Below, in pieces: positions 30,028 to 40,017 of a stretch of 64,000 nucleotides of DNA; position 1 is the stretch's first letter; each line of letters opens with the position of its first letter. The notes beneath the pieces were generated by a model, which was not told the origin of the DNA, ran no database searches, and saw nothing but the letters and a program-made list of their open reading frames with translations. Made by a program: the position numbers and the translations under genes. Source of the stretch: Candidatus Kapaibacterium sp. GTDB lineage: Bacteria; Bacteroidota; Ignavibacteria; Kapaibacteriales; UBA7675. The stretch is taken from positions 33,723-97,722 of the forward strand of contig JANQRB010000132.1 in NCBI GenBank assembly GCA_028284775.1. Reading direction: 5' to 3'.

Positions 30028-33000
30028 ATGCGAATACGTATCAATTCTTCGTTTGCAAGGTATCTGCGACAGTGGCGCAAAACCTTCCGCCGGCTGGCGC
30101 GGCTGCGGCTTTCACCCCGGCAAAAGAATGCGGGCACGTCGCGAGGCTTGCGTCTGCTCAAACGCCTGAGCAAACTGACCCGCTTGTTGTATTCCGCAGG
30201 CGGACGGGGCTTTGGCACGGGCTTCGCTTCCCTTGTGTTTGCCCTCTCCGGCTTCAGCACTCTTTCCGCTCAAACGCCGGTGATTACAAACGTGGCTCCC
30301 ACAGCCAATTCCGTCGTCGCCGCGCGAGCGAGCGATATCGGCATCAGTTTTTCGACGACGATGAACCTCGCCACGATCACGGCGGCGAACATTCGCATCT
30401 ACGGCGGGCAGAGCGGCTTCCTGAGCACCAGCGGCGTTTTCAGCGGCAACCCGGCGCGGGTGTTCAATCCCGACGATGACTTCAAAGCGGGCGAATTGAT
30501 CAGCGTAACGGTCACCGGGGCTCAGAGTTCCGGCGGTCAGTTCCTGACCGGCGCCACTGTCTATAGCTTTCGCGCTGCGGCGCAGGGCGGTACGGGCACG
30601 TTCAGCAGCAGCACCTTCGGCTCCGGCAATAGCCAGGACGTCGCGCTCGGCGATCTTGACGGCGACGGCGACCTGGATGCGGTGATCGCCAACAACGTCG
30701 CTCCCCAGGAAGTTTGGCTGAATAATGGCGATGGCACGTTTAGCAGCAGCGCTTTCGGTGAGGCAACCAGCAGGAGTCAGGGCCTGGAGCTCGGCGATCT
30801 TGACGGCGACGGCGATCTGGATGCGGTCGTGGTTTCCTCCGGCAATAATCACAACGAGATCTGGATCGGCAACGGCGACGGCACTTTCAGCAGCAGCACC
30901 TTCGGCTCCGGACGCAGCACCGACATAGCCTTCGGCGACCTTGACGGCGACGGCGATCTGGATGCCGTCATGTCCAGCGATGCCAACACGCCGCAGCACA
31001 TCTGGTTCAACAACGGCGACGCGACCTTCAGCAGTACGACCTTTGGATCGGGCCAAAGCGCGGATGTCGCTCTTGGCGACCTTGACGGCGACGGCGATCT
31101 GGATGCGGTGATCGGCAATTACAACCAGCCGCAGGAATTATGGCTGAACAACGGCGACGGCAGTTTCACCAGCAGCGCCTTTGGCAGCCGGGGCGACAAC
31201 GGCGTCGACATCGGCGATCTTGATGGCGACGGCGATCTGGATGTCGTCGTCGCGGCCAGCAGTAACGATGCGCAGGAAATCTGGCTGAACAACGGCGACG
31301 CAACATTCAGCAGCAGCACCTTCGGCAGCTGGCAGGGCGGCGGCATCGCTCTGGGCGACCTCGACGGTGACTGTGATCTGGACGCGATTGTCGCGAATGC
31401 CTTCCAAGGGCAGGAAATCTGGCTGAATAACGGCGACGGCAGCTTCACCAGCAGCCTGTTCGGTGCCACCAACTGGAGCCGCGACGTGGCCCTGGGCGAT
31501 CTGGATGGCGACGGCGACCTCGACGCCGTCATTGCCAGCTCAGGTATACCCAGCGCATATCCGCAGGAAATCTGGCTGAATATCGACCCGCCGGCACCGC
31601 AGATCGTATCGCTCAGCCCGGCGACGAACGCCATTGCCGTAGCGCGCAACAGCAATATCGAGATCGGATTTGATGCAGAGATGGATCGCGGCAGCCTGAC
31701 AACTTCTGCCAATACGACGGCTGCCAACCTGATCGTTTACGGCAGTCAAAGCGGACATCTTACGCGCCGGGCCACGCTGCAGTATACCAACGGCAACACA
31801 CAGGTCGTCATCGATCCGGCGGCGGATTTCAAGCCGGGCGAAGAGATTACCGTCATCGTCACCGGCGCGGCCATCAAGGCCGGGATAGCGCTGACGCGCG
31901 CCACCGTCTACAGTTTTCGCGCGGCGGCGGAGGGCTGCCCGCCCGCTTATGCCTCCAGCCCCTTTGGTTCCGGTAATAGCGAAGCCCTGGCGCTGGGCGA
32001 CCTGGATGGCGACGGCGACCTCGACGCCATCATTGCCAACTACAACCAGGCCAATGAAATCTGGCTCGGCCGCGGCGACGGCAGTTTTACGAGCAGCAGC
32101 TTCGGCAGCGGCAGGACCTTCGACGTCGAAGTCGGCGACCTTGACGGCGACGGCGACCTGGATGCCGTCTTCGCCAATGGCAACGGCGAAGCCCAGCATA
32201 TCTGGCTCAACAATGGCGACGGCAGCTTTGCGAGCAGCGTCTTCGGCAATGCCGCCCGGATACAAACCGGTGTCGACCTGGCCGACCTTGACGGCGACGG
32301 TGACCTGGATGCCGTCTTTGCAACGCAGCAGCAAGCCTCGGATGAGCTGTGGCTGAACAATGGCGACGGCACGTTTGTCAGCTCTGCATTCGGGGGCGGC
32401 ACTAAAGCGAAGGTAGCCTTCGGTGATATCGATAAAGACGGCGACATCGACCTGCTTTTCTCCACCAGTGCCTCGTACTCCCTTTCGGTTCACCTGAATG
32501 ACGGCAGCGCAGGTTTCGGTGATGACGGTGGCTTTGGTACGGTACCCGGCAACGATATCGCGCTGGGCGATCTTGACGGCGACGGCAGCCTGGATGCGAT
32601 CGTCAGCAAAAACGCCGCCAATGAGATCCATATCAACAATGGCAACGGCAGCTTTACGGTTGTGACCTTCGGTTCCGGCAACAGCGAGGGCCTGGATCTC
32701 GGCGATCTTGACGGCGACGGCGACCTGGATGCGATTATCGCCAACAACGGCACACAGGAAATTTGGATTAACAACGGCGACGGGAGTTTCAGCAGCAGCT
32801 CCTTCGGCAGCGGTGTCAGTCGGGATGTGGCCCTTGGCGACCTTGATGGCGACGGCGACCTGGATGCGATCGTCGCTAACAACGGCGCACAGGAGATCTG
32901 GCTGAGCGGACCGGGCAGCGGCATTCAGGCGACCCTTGATTTTCTGTCCGTCACAACCAGCGCGAGCGTCACCACGGCCCTGTTAAGCAATGACAGCGGC

Positions 33001-34941
33001 AGCGGCCTGACAGTGACAGCACTCGGACAGCCCTTCAATGGTACGGCTTCGGTCACGAACGGCATCCTGAGCTATCAGGCCGATGCGGGTTTTGCGGGCG
33101 TCGACATCTTCGGCTACAGCATCGAAGACGCATCCGGTTGTACGGCCGCAGGAACGATCGTCGCTGTGGTCGCCTCGAATGAAAACGGTATGGTTAACAT
33201 CGAATTTGTTGAACGCCGCAAAGATCGCAGCGGCGGCGTACGCGGATTGCGCAGGGCCGCGGCGGTGGCCCTGAGCCCTGACGGCGCATTCGTCTACGCG
33301 GCCGGGCGCAGCGATCATTCGATTGCCATCTTTGCCCGCAATGCAACAACGGGCAGTTTAACTTATACCGGTCGGGTGCGCAATAACAGGAATGGCGTCA
33401 GCGGCCTTAAATATCCCAATGATCTGGCAATCAGTCCTGACGGTAACAATCTCTATGCTCTTGGATATGGCGCCAATGCGCTGTTGAGCTTCGCCATCGA
33501 AGATGACGGCGGCTTAACCTTTGTCCGTCGTCACCGGCAGGGCGAAGTCGACAACGGTTTAACGATCGACGGCCTGTCGCGGCCGCGCAGTCTGGCAATC
33601 AGTCCCGACGGTGCCAATGTCTATGTCGGCGGCTATGTCTCGAACGCGATTGCCGTGTTTAAGCGCAATACCGAAAACGGACGTATCGATTATATCGAAC
33701 GACACAAAGACGGTCTCGGTGGCGTCGACGGTCTGGCGCGGGTGATGGATGTCGCCGTCAGCAATGACGGCAAAAGAGTTCTCGCGGCCGGAATGGCCGA
33801 TAATGCCATTGCCCTGTTTAACCGCAACGCAAGCAATGGTACGCTGAGCTTTGTAGAGCGCAAACGCGACGGTTCGGGCGGTGTCGACGGTCTGGGAGGC
33901 GCTTCATCCGTCGCGCTCAGCCCCGACGCGGGACATCTCTATGCAACGGGCAAATCAGATCGTGCCGTGACGCTGTTTGCAGTTAACGCGACTACCGGCA
34001 GCCTGAGCTTTGTCGCACGCTACAAAGACGGCGTCGGCGGCGTCGACGGGCTTAACGGCGCCTGCAATGTCGCGGTCAGCCCCGACGGTCGTCACGTCTG
34101 GGTCGCCGGTTCCCTGGACGATGCCGTCGCCCTTTTCGAACGCGATGCGTCAACAGGCGAGTTAGGCTGGCTCGAGCGCGCCAAAGATGGCGAGGGCGGC
34201 GTCGATGGTCTCGACCAGACGACGGCTCTCCTGCTCGACCCTTCAAGTAAACATGTGTACAGCGCGGGTTACCGCGACAATGCCGTGGCGGTACTGTTCC
34301 GCAATCGCGCTCCCGAGGCGCAGGACGATGCGGCGGGGAGTGTCGCCCCCAGCGCCACTCTTGTCATATCCCCGCTGAGCAACGACAGTGATCCCGACGG
34401 CCATTCCATAACGATCAGCACGACAGCCAACGGCACGCTCGGTACGACTACGATCACCGGAGGCGGCACAACGATCGACTATGACGCGGGCGCTGTTTCG
34501 GGCCCGGACAGCTTCAGCTATACGATAGATGACGGCCACGGCGGCACGTCGACGGCAACGATCCAGCTGAATATTGTCCCGCCCAAATCGGCGCTGAATT
34601 TTTCCTCTACTTCACGCAGCACACCCGCTGCCGCAGGGGAAGAAACAGCAGTCACGGAGTTGGCGCTCTATCCCAATCCGCTTGTGGATGAAGCAAGGAT
34701 TGATTTTAATCTTTCTTCTGCGACCCTCTTGCGCATCGCGATAGCCGATGTGAATGGCCGGGTGCTGCAAACGATCGATGAAGGCGAGTTCGGCGCCGGA
34801 CGGCATTCGCTGCGCTGGCGGGCACAGGTAGAAAGCGGCGCGCGTCTGGCCGCCGGCAGCTATCTGCTGCTGCTGGAAGAACTGAACGGCGATGGTGAGC
34901 GGACTCGACGAATTGCTCTGCCGGTTGCGCTGCAGCCCTGA
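30028..34941 (+). CDS. T9SS-exported FG-GAP propeller-array protein (1637 aa)
   Basis: A smaller version of the 4448-aa protein. Residues 1-83 form a basic stretch (repeated RR/RL and KR) and a hydrophobic signal segment ending 'LSAQ'. Two modules, starting near 84 and 523, each have one SbsA/Big_5-like Ig domain and exactly seven FG-GAP repeats with DxDGDGxxD loops. One repeat has GDLDGDCDLD, a Gly-to-Cys change in the calcium loop. A Big_9-like domain follows at about 965-1050, then a seven-repeat YVTN/lactonase-like propeller (about 1055-1425, SPDGxxVYAAG type), another Big_9-like domain (about 1430-1520) and a T9SS sorting domain (about 1545-1637: LYPNPLVDEARIDF, then GxYLLLLEE and a basic end). 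Predicted surface-anchored or released; ligand unknown. Confidence 0.93.
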   Translation: MRIRINSSFARYLRQWRKTFRRLARLRLSPRQKNAGTSRGLRLLKRLSKLTRLLYSAGGRGFGTGFASLVFALSGFSTLSAQTPVITNVAPTANSVVAARASDIGISFSTTMNLATITAANIRIYGGQSGFLSTSGVFSGNPARVFNPDDDFKAGELISVTVTGAQSSGGQFLTGATVYSFRAAAQGGTGTFSSSTFGSGNSQDVALGDLDGDGDLDAVIANNVAPQEVWLNNGDGTFSSSAFGEATSRSQGLELGDLDGDGDLDAVVVSSGNNHNEIWIGNGDGTFSSSTFGSGRSTDIAFGDLDGDGDLDAVMSSDANTPQHIWFNNGDATFSSTTFGSGQSADVALGDLDGDGDLDAVIGNYNQPQELWLNNGDGSFTSSAFGSRGDNGVDIGDLDGDGDLDVVVAASSNDAQEIWLNNGDATFSSSTFGSWQGGGIALGDLDGDCDLDAIVANAFQGQEIWLNNGDGSFTSSLFGATNWSRDVALGDLDGDGDLDAVIASSGIPSAYPQEIWLNIDPPAPQIVSLSPATNAIAVARNSNIEIGFDAEMDRGSLTTSANTTAANLIVYGSQSGHLTRRATLQYTNGNTQVVIDPAADFKPGEEITVIVTGAAIKAGIALTRATVYSFRAAAEGCPPAYASSPFGSGNSEALALGDLDGDGDLDAIIANYNQANEIWLGRGDGSFTSSSFGSGRTFDVEVGDLDGDGDLDAVFANGNGEAQHIWLNNGDGSFASSVFGNAARIQTGVDLADLDGDGDLDAVFATQQQASDELWLNNGDGTFVSSAFGGGTKAKVAFGDIDKDGDIDLLFSTSASYSLSVHLNDGSAGFGDDGGFGTVPGNDIALGDLDGDGSLDAIVSKNAANEIHINNGNGSFTVVTFGSGNSEGLDLGDLDGDGDLDAIIANNGTQEIWINNGDGSFSSSSFGSGVSRDVALGDLDGDGDLDAIVANNGAQEIWLSGPGSGIQATLDFLSVTTSASVTTALLSNDSGSGLTVTALGQPFNGTASVTNGILSYQADAGFAGVDIFGYSIEDASGCTAAGTIVAVVASNENGMVNIEFVERRKDRSGGVRGLRRAAAVALSPDGAFVYAAGRSDHSIAIFARNATTGSLTYTGRVRNNRNGVSGLKYPNDLAISPDGNNLYALGYGANALLSFAIEDDGGLTFVRRHRQGEVDNGLTIDGLSRPRSLAISPDGANVYVGGYVSNAIAVFKRNTENGRIDYIERHKDGLGGVDGLARVMDVAVSNDGKRVLAAGMADNAIALFNRNASNGTLSFVERKRDGSGGVDGLGGASSVALSPDAGHLYATGKSDRAVTLFAVNATTGSLSFVARYKDGVGGVDGLNGACNVAVSPDGRHVWVAGSLDDAVALFERDASTGELGWLERAKDGEGGVDGLDQTTALLLDPSSKHVYSAGYRDNAVAVLFRNRAPEAQDDAAGSVAPSATLVISPLSNDSDPDGHSITISTTANGTLGTTTITGGGTTIDYDAGAVSGPDSFSYTIDDGHGGTSTATIQLNIVPPKSALNFSSTSRSTPAAAGEETAVTELALYPNPLVDEARIDFNLSSATLLRIAIADVNGRVLQTIDEGEFGAGRHSLRWRAQVESGARLAAGSYLLLLEELNGDGERTRRIALPVALQP

Positions 34942-34949
34942 AGATAAGC

Positions 34950-34988
34950 TGCCCGGGGTCGCGCGGCACTGCGGCTCCGGGCACTTTT
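34950..34988 (+). terminator. Probable terminator of the second giant gene
   Basis: TGCCCGG (34950-34956) pairs with CCGGGCA (34977-34983), followed by CTTTTAG. It starts 9 nt after the stop codon. The T-run is short. Confidence 0.65.
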
Positions 34989-35140
34989 AGTACGACAAAG
35001 ATCGCAATCGCTGTCGCCGGAATGTCCAGGGGTTGCTTAACCCTTGTCCACACGCTTCTCGTGGAGGAAGATCACGCTCTTTGGTCCTGAAGCATCGATT
35101 CACATGTCACGATGTTCCAGTGTTTTTTCAAATAAGTTTA

Positions 35141-35181
35141 TTCTAGTCCCCCTTTTTGAAAGAGGGGCCAGGGGAGTTAGA
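35141..35181 (-). repeat. Interspersed repeat, inverted copy
   Basis: Read on the minus strand this is CTAACTCCCCTGG..CCTCTTTCAAAAAG, matching the core of the repeats at 6479-6775. On the plus strand CCCCCTTTTTGAAAGAGGGG forms a hairpin. Confidence 0.6.
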
Positions 35182-35470
35182 AAGACCTAGAGAGTTCAGA
35201 ATTCCTCCCAACCTTCCCTTTTTCTCAAGGGGAAGAGAGTGCTGAAAAACTTATTTGAAAGATTGCCAGTTTCTGCAGACGGCCGGAATTCACCATCGGC
35301 GACCGTTATTACCAGATCAAGCATGCTGCGCAAGGCAGTAAAGTTCCTTCTCGAAACACAAGGTCAGGACAGCTGTGACCCGGATGAGCGCGCATTCGAC
35401 TCGATAGTCATATTTTTGTAAATTCTCGTCCAAGTCGAAACGATCGCCTCACAATCCCGATCGGACAGTT

Positions 35471-37543
35471 TTGAGCAACGACAGCATCGTCAAACAGCGC
35501 CGGAAAGTCGAGTCCTACCGCGGCCTGCGTAAGATACGCGCCGAGGCTGAGCTGGTGAGGCTCATGGTGCAGGACGACAACCTCGAAGCGCTGGCGCTCG
35601 CCGATGATGTCATTCGCCGCGCGCGCGATCTGTTGCAGCGGGCAGGGGAGCGCGGCAAGGACAGTAGCCCCTACGAAGATGCTCTGGCCGGCATATTGAG
35701 CAGCAAGGCATACGTTTTGTTTAATTCGACGCAGGAAGAAGAGGCGCTCGTCCTGCTCGACGAAGCTGTCGAGCTGCTGCGCAAGGGCGATAATTTCACC
35801 GAGCTCGTTCAGACCTACTTCCTGCGTGTTGCGCTTCTGCGCCAGATTTCGCGCTTTTCAGAGGCGCGCGCCCAGCTGGAATACCTGATTGATGTGGCGC
35901 GGCAGTTGGGCGATCACGCTCACGAAGCGGCTGTACTACACGACATGGGCACCCTCGATCTGGCGCTGGAGCGTCACGAAGAGGCCGAAGGCGAATTTGA
36001 AGGGGCCCTCGAGCTCTTCCGCGAATTGGCGGATACCAGGAACGAAATAATCACAATGTACCACCTGTGCACGCTTTACGAACACATCGGCAGGCCGGCG
36101 AAGGCCTTGGAACAGTATGGACAAACTCTGGAGCTCATGCAACGCTCCAGGGACATCGAGGCGGCGGCCGTCGTCAACCACGCCTGGAATTACGCGCGGA
36201 TGACCGCCGCCACCGGCCAAACGCGCAAGGCGGTCGCTATCCTGGACGAATGGGTTGCAGTGGCGCAAAAAGCCCGACTGGAAGTTGCCGAAGCCAGTTA
36301 CCGGGAAGTGCTGGCGGATCTGCACCTGGATTGTGCGGAGTACCTGGAGGCCTACCACAGTACGCTGCGGAGCAAACTCCTGTACGAACGCATCCAGTCG
36401 CTAGACGGAGTCGCAATGTGCCTGGCAAAGATCGGGTCGATATTCGCGAGCATCGGCCTGGACGGGATCGCCGACACGTACTTTGACGACGCCCGGGACC
36501 TGTTCGCGCAGACCGACAACAGCAGCCGCAGCCCCGGCGTGACCCCCTTGTGTATCGGAATTCTGACGATGGCCATGCACAATCGATCACTTCCCCGGCC
36601 GGCGCATTATCTGAAATTCCTGCGCTCACTGGCAGCGGATTTTCCCCATCGCTCGGACAATCGGCGCTACTTCCTGTTGCAACAGTGCCTGGCGGTGTTG
36701 GAAGCCCATGAAGGCCAGGCGCAATCCGCCTGCGCCCTGCTGGGCGCGGCCCTGGAACGGACGCTCAAGATTAAGCATGTGCAATATCAGTGCGATATTC
36801 GCTTGCGGCTGGGCGGCATTCTCGCTGTCAACGGCGATGCCGACACGGCGGTGGAACAACTGCTAGAAGCCCTTGAACTCGCTCGCAGCTCCGGCCGGAC
36901 GGACACTGAACGCCATGTGCACCGGCGCCTGGAACAACTCTACGAAGAGCGTGGGGCGGCGGAAAAGGCTCAAGAGCAGCGGCGCAGCGGCCAGGCGCTC
37001 CGCGATCAGACCATTAGGCCGCAGATGCAACAAGAACTCGAGCGCCTTCACGGGGAGGCGGAATCCGAGCAGCGCAAAGAAGAGCTGCAGTTGCTGCGAG
37101 ACAGGCTCCGGACGGCGGAAGAAAACAACGCCGCCTTACAGCGGCTGCTCGATACGAAGACTGCGCACACGACGCATCTGATGACCGTGTTAAACAGGGT
37201 TGCGAATTCTTTGCGGCAAAGCACGCTGGCAAACGATTCCATCGTGCGCCGGGCTCTCGGCGAAATCGAGGCCGCCGCCGGCGACGATAGCTGGCAGGAA
37301 TTCGAGGAAGAAGCGCGCGAACAGGACGATGACTTCATGCTGCGCCTATCCCGCGATTTTCCTGCCTTAACCAGCGCCGAACGCCGCGTCTGCGCGCTCA
37401 TTCGCGTTAACACCACCACCAAGGACCTGAGCCGAATGCTCAATGTTTCGCCGCGCACGATCCAGGCCTACCGCTATCGTATTCGCAAGAAGCTCAAGCT
37501 GCCGCCCGAGGCGGACTTAAACGCGTATATTCTCGGGCTGTGA
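35471..37543 (+). CDS. TPR / coiled-coil / LuxR-type HTH regulator (paralogue F)
   Basis: A 690-aa protein that is the closest paralogue of B; they share the KQRRKVE-x-YRGLRKIRAEAEL N-terminus. The start is TTG 35471, chosen because it is the only candidate that gives the aligned N-terminus; no clear Shine-Dalgarno is visible. TPR-like helices fill about residues 20-520, then a coiled coil (EQRKEELQLLRDRLRTAEE) and an HTH at about 633-690 (LTSAERRVCALIRVNTTTKD, then SPRTIQAYRYRIRKKL). It lies downstream of the second giant gene in the same orientation. The nearly identical recognition helices of B and F suggest that both may bind the same operator. Confidence 0.86.
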   Translation: MSNDSIVKQRRKVESYRGLRKIRAEAELVRLMVQDDNLEALALADDVIRRARDLLQRAGERGKDSSPYEDALAGILSSKAYVLFNSTQEEEALVLLDEAVELLRKGDNFTELVQTYFLRVALLRQISRFSEARAQLEYLIDVARQLGDHAHEAAVLHDMGTLDLALERHEEAEGEFEGALELFRELADTRNEIITMYHLCTLYEHIGRPAKALEQYGQTLELMQRSRDIEAAAVVNHAWNYARMTAATGQTRKAVAILDEWVAVAQKARLEVAEASYREVLADLHLDCAEYLEAYHSTLRSKLLYERIQSLDGVAMCLAKIGSIFASIGLDGIADTYFDDARDLFAQTDNSSRSPGVTPLCIGILTMAMHNRSLPRPAHYLKFLRSLAADFPHRSDNRRYFLLQQCLAVLEAHEGQAQSACALLGAALERTLKIKHVQYQCDIRLRLGGILAVNGDADTAVEQLLEALELARSSGRTDTERHVHRRLEQLYEERGAAEKAQEQRRSGQALRDQTIRPQMQQELERLHGEAESEQRKEELQLLRDRLRTAEENNAALQRLLDTKTAHTTHLMTVLNRVANSLRQSTLANDSIVRRALGEIEAAAGDDSWQEFEEEAREQDDDFMLRLSRDFPALTSAERRVCALIRVNTTTKDLSRMLNVSPRTIQAYRYRIRKKLKLPPEADLNAYILGL

Positions 37544-37644
37544 GTGATACGCAAGGTTTAAGAAATAAGGAAAATGAATGCGATGTCCAGCAGCAGAGCT
37601 GCCCCGGATTTTTCTGCGAATCAGCGTGAAAGAATTTAATTAAA

Positions 37645-39180
37645 CTACGGGCGTTCCCGGGGCGTACAGATCTGTTCCATACTTTGTGTAGCGTTGGATC
37701 GAATGATGTTTTCAACAACCTCTACCTCAATCGGCTGCCAGCGCCGATCGGCTGTATACTTGGGGCTGGTATTACCGGCGTGAATCGTTGCAACGAACAT
37801 TTGGCGGGCATTGCTGACAGCCAGACGGTCGGGAGTCGCGCTCCACACAAATGAGTTGTCTTCACCAACATTGATTGGGGCGAAAGGCTTATTACGCCAA
37901 TAGTCCTTCGTATAACACAAGGTGGCGCCTGCGGCCCAGGGTTTTTGGTCGGCAGGGTAGGTATAGCGCCAGGCCCTGTGCAGTTCGGGGTCGTAAAACA
38001 AAACGGTATCCAGGCCGCAGATGTCCACATCATTCGCACATATGGTCGCAACCTGCTGTCCGATCCACCCGGGAGCATACCAGTCATCGTCATCCCAATG
38101 CAGGATGATATTGCCGCGAGCCTCGGCACAGGCGCGGTTGCGCTTTGCGCCGAGGCTGGAACTTTGCTCCAGTCGAAAATACCGTATGCAGGGAGCATCC
38201 GGCAGGAGCGCCTCCACCGGCGCGAGGCCATCGTCTATTATTACCAGTTCTCGTTCAGCGTAATCCGACTGTAAAAACAAGGCGACGGCGCGTTGAATGA
38301 ATTCGGGTCGGTCGGCTGTCGGCATTATGCAGGTTGCCAGGGGCGCGCGGCCTGTCGCCGCTTCCCTAATTCTCACATGCTTGTTATTGTCAGGCTCCGC
38401 CGCTGCGCCGCATAGCGTCGCATAGAAGGTTCGGTCTTCTGCGGGCAGGGGCGGCTCATCGATTTGTACCCAGCCATTTACATCGATAAATTCGCCGCTC
38501 GTGAAAATCCAACTGTTTGCGCCATGCCGCAGATACAGGAAGTGCTCGTCGGCCGGAACAGGCGCCAGGCGTGCGCCTTTGTCCATGGCAGCGGTCATAA
38601 AGTCTGTGTCTTCGCGCAGCCAGGTATCGGAGTAGCGCGCCAGGTGGTCCCAGGCTTCGCGGCGATATACCAGTGTACCGCCGTGAACATCGCCGACATA
38701 CATACGCTGGTGGAGTTCACGGTCGCAGCGCCAGAAACGCCACATGTCCAGATCGAAAATAATTGAATCACGCAATGCGCTTATTTCCGAATGGCCGGCC
38801 AGCAGGGGCGCTGCCTGGACGCTTAATCGCCGGGGGCCGTACCAGTCATCGTCGTCCCAATGCGCGATGATTGCACCTTGGGCTGCAGCAACAGCGGCGT
38901 TGCGTTTTGCGCCGATACTGCTGCCCTCCGGCGTCTTTATTATCCTGATGTTCTGTCCGTCCGGCACTTCGGGCAGGTCGCTCTCCCTGTCATAGACAAT
39001 TACAAGCTCCCGGGCGGGATAATCCTGGCGCATGAAATAGCGCAGAGCCTGTTTAACAAAGAGCGGCCGGCCTTTGGTGGGCATAATACAGGAAATCATC
39101 GGCAGAGTTTCCGGCAGAGCATCGTTTGCCGGTTCATGAGCCCAAGCCTGTTGTTTATGACGGTATGAAGGGAAGCACAT
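37645..39180 (-). CDS. Tandem two-domain GT2-family glycosyltransferase
   Basis: A 511-aa protein made of two GT-A glycosyltransferase domains. Domain 1 (about 28-270) starts MISCIMPTKGRP and has HWDDDDWY at 107-114. Domain 2 (about 283-511) starts CIMPTADRP and has HWDDDDWY at 361-368. Each DDDD block would coordinate the metal-bound nucleotide sugar, and each is preceded by the usual 'GAKRN' motif. No membrane helix or signal peptide is seen, so it is predicted to be cytoplasmic. The frame is open to 39567, but the extra N-terminus lies over the tail-collar gene in another frame. ATG 39180 is preferred, with AGG just upstream and a 26-bp overlap with that gene, which suggests translational coupling. 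It could glycosylate the neighbouring exported proteins, but that is inference. Confidence 0.85.
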   Translation of the reverse strand: MCFPSYRHKQQAWAHEPANDALPETLPMISCIMPTKGRPLFVKQALRYFMRQDYPARELVIVYDRESDLPEVPDGQNIRIIKTPEGSSIGAKRNAAVAAAQGAIIAHWDDDDWYGPRRLSVQAAPLLAGHSEISALRDSIIFDLDMWRFWRCDRELHQRMYVGDVHGGTLVYRREAWDHLARYSDTWLREDTDFMTAAMDKGARLAPVPADEHFLYLRHGANSWIFTSGEFIDVNGWVQIDEPPLPAEDRTFYATLCGAAAEPDNNKHVRIREAATGRAPLATCIMPTADRPEFIQRAVALFLQSDYAERELVIIDDGLAPVEALLPDAPCIRYFRLEQSSSLGAKRNRACAEARGNIILHWDDDDWYAPGWIGQQVATICANDVDICGLDTVLFYDPELHRAWRYTYPADQKPWAAGATLCYTKDYWRNKPFAPINVGEDNSFVWSATPDRLAVSNARQMFVATIHAGNTSPKYTADRRWQPIEVEVVENIIRSNATQSMEQICTPRERP

Positions 39181-39763
39181 GATAGGTATACCTGATAATG
39201 TAATGGACAAATACATTGCAGGGCCGTGTTTCGTATTCGCTGAGCTTTTGCGCCGGTGTAATTTCCGGATTGCCCGTAGCCGAATTCGGGGTGGATGAGT
39301 TGATAACGGGGGGACCGTCACCGCCGCTCCCTTCGGGATTGTCGGGCATTGTATAACTGTGCCGATGAGTCTGCAGGGCGTCAAGCTGCGTGGAGCCGAT
39401 ACCGTTGTTTTGGCCGCCTTGAGCCGCAACGCGGTTTTCAAGAGCTCCCTTTGCAATGCTGTCGGGCGGCGACGACTGGGGATGTGCGAGACCGCGCAAG
39501 AAGTAGCCGCGGTAGTCCGGTAGTTTAAACCTGCCGTCGCTTCCGCCGTAGAGGTACCCCAGTACACCGAACAGTTCGGGGTACTGCCCGACTTCCAGCA
39601 TCCGGCCGTCGCAGATCATCCAGCCGAATGCTTCGATCTGCGTTTCATATTCACCAGCCTTGCCGCTGCTGATTTGACCGGCAAAGGTCAGGACGCATCC
39701 GACCGGTAGGACCGGCAATTGAGCCGGACCGCCAGGCGGCATTGGAAACTGCGGCAAGAGCAT
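39155..39763 (-). CDS. Phage tail-collar domain protein (microcystin-dependent-protein type)
   Basis: A 202-aa protein with a collar domain typical of short tail fibres and of the bacterial 'microcystin-dependent protein' family: the PVGCVLTFAG start, GWMICDGRMLEV, LFGVLGYLYGGSDGRFKLPD and YRGYFLRGL, then a Gly/Asn/Pro-rich tail with HRHSYTMPDN. The second ATG (39763) is preferred over 39775 because GAGGTG lies 4 nt before it. No signal peptide is visible. It overlaps the glycosyltransferase gene by 26 bp. No other phage structural genes are found nearby, so this is not a prophage. A surface or injection-machine fibre role is possible. Confidence 0.85.
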   Translation of the reverse strand: MLLPQFPMPPGGPAQLPVLPVGCVLTFAGQISSGKAGEYETQIEAFGWMICDGRMLEVGQYPELFGVLGYLYGGSDGRFKLPDYRGYFLRGLAHPQSSPPDSIAKGALENRVAAQGGQNNGIGSTQLDALQTHRHSYTMPDNPEGSGGDGPPVINSSTPNSATGNPEITPAQKLSEYETRPCNVFVHYIIRYTYHVLPFIPS

Positions 39764-40017
39764 AAAACACCTCATTAACTAACTGCGTGAATATTATTGG
39801 CGCATACATCTGCTCGGCCTAAGAACAACAGACAGAATGAAAGGCATGCGATTTACCGTCTTTATTAAGCGAAGAGCAGGCATTGCAAGCAGCCTTGAGA
39901 ACCTTTCTGCCGGAATGCTGTATGCGGCAGGCCTGATTACAGCAGGTGAACACGGGCGAACATACAAGCGCCATTTAGATGGAAATTGTTTGGTTTTGCC
40001 ATCGTTCTTGCTATTCG

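Larger units (their letters stand above)
34942..35470. other. Intergenic region after the second giant gene
   Basis: This contains a terminator-like hairpin (34950-34988) and an inverted copy of the interspersed repeat (about 35141-35181). A 60-codon frame at 35239-35421 has no support. Confidence 0.5.

Noticed and set aside
34988..35003. Minus-strand TTTGTCGTA resembling the 19-bp motif
   Set aside because: The second half of the motif does not match and there is no TAnnTTTG 28 nt after the TTG.
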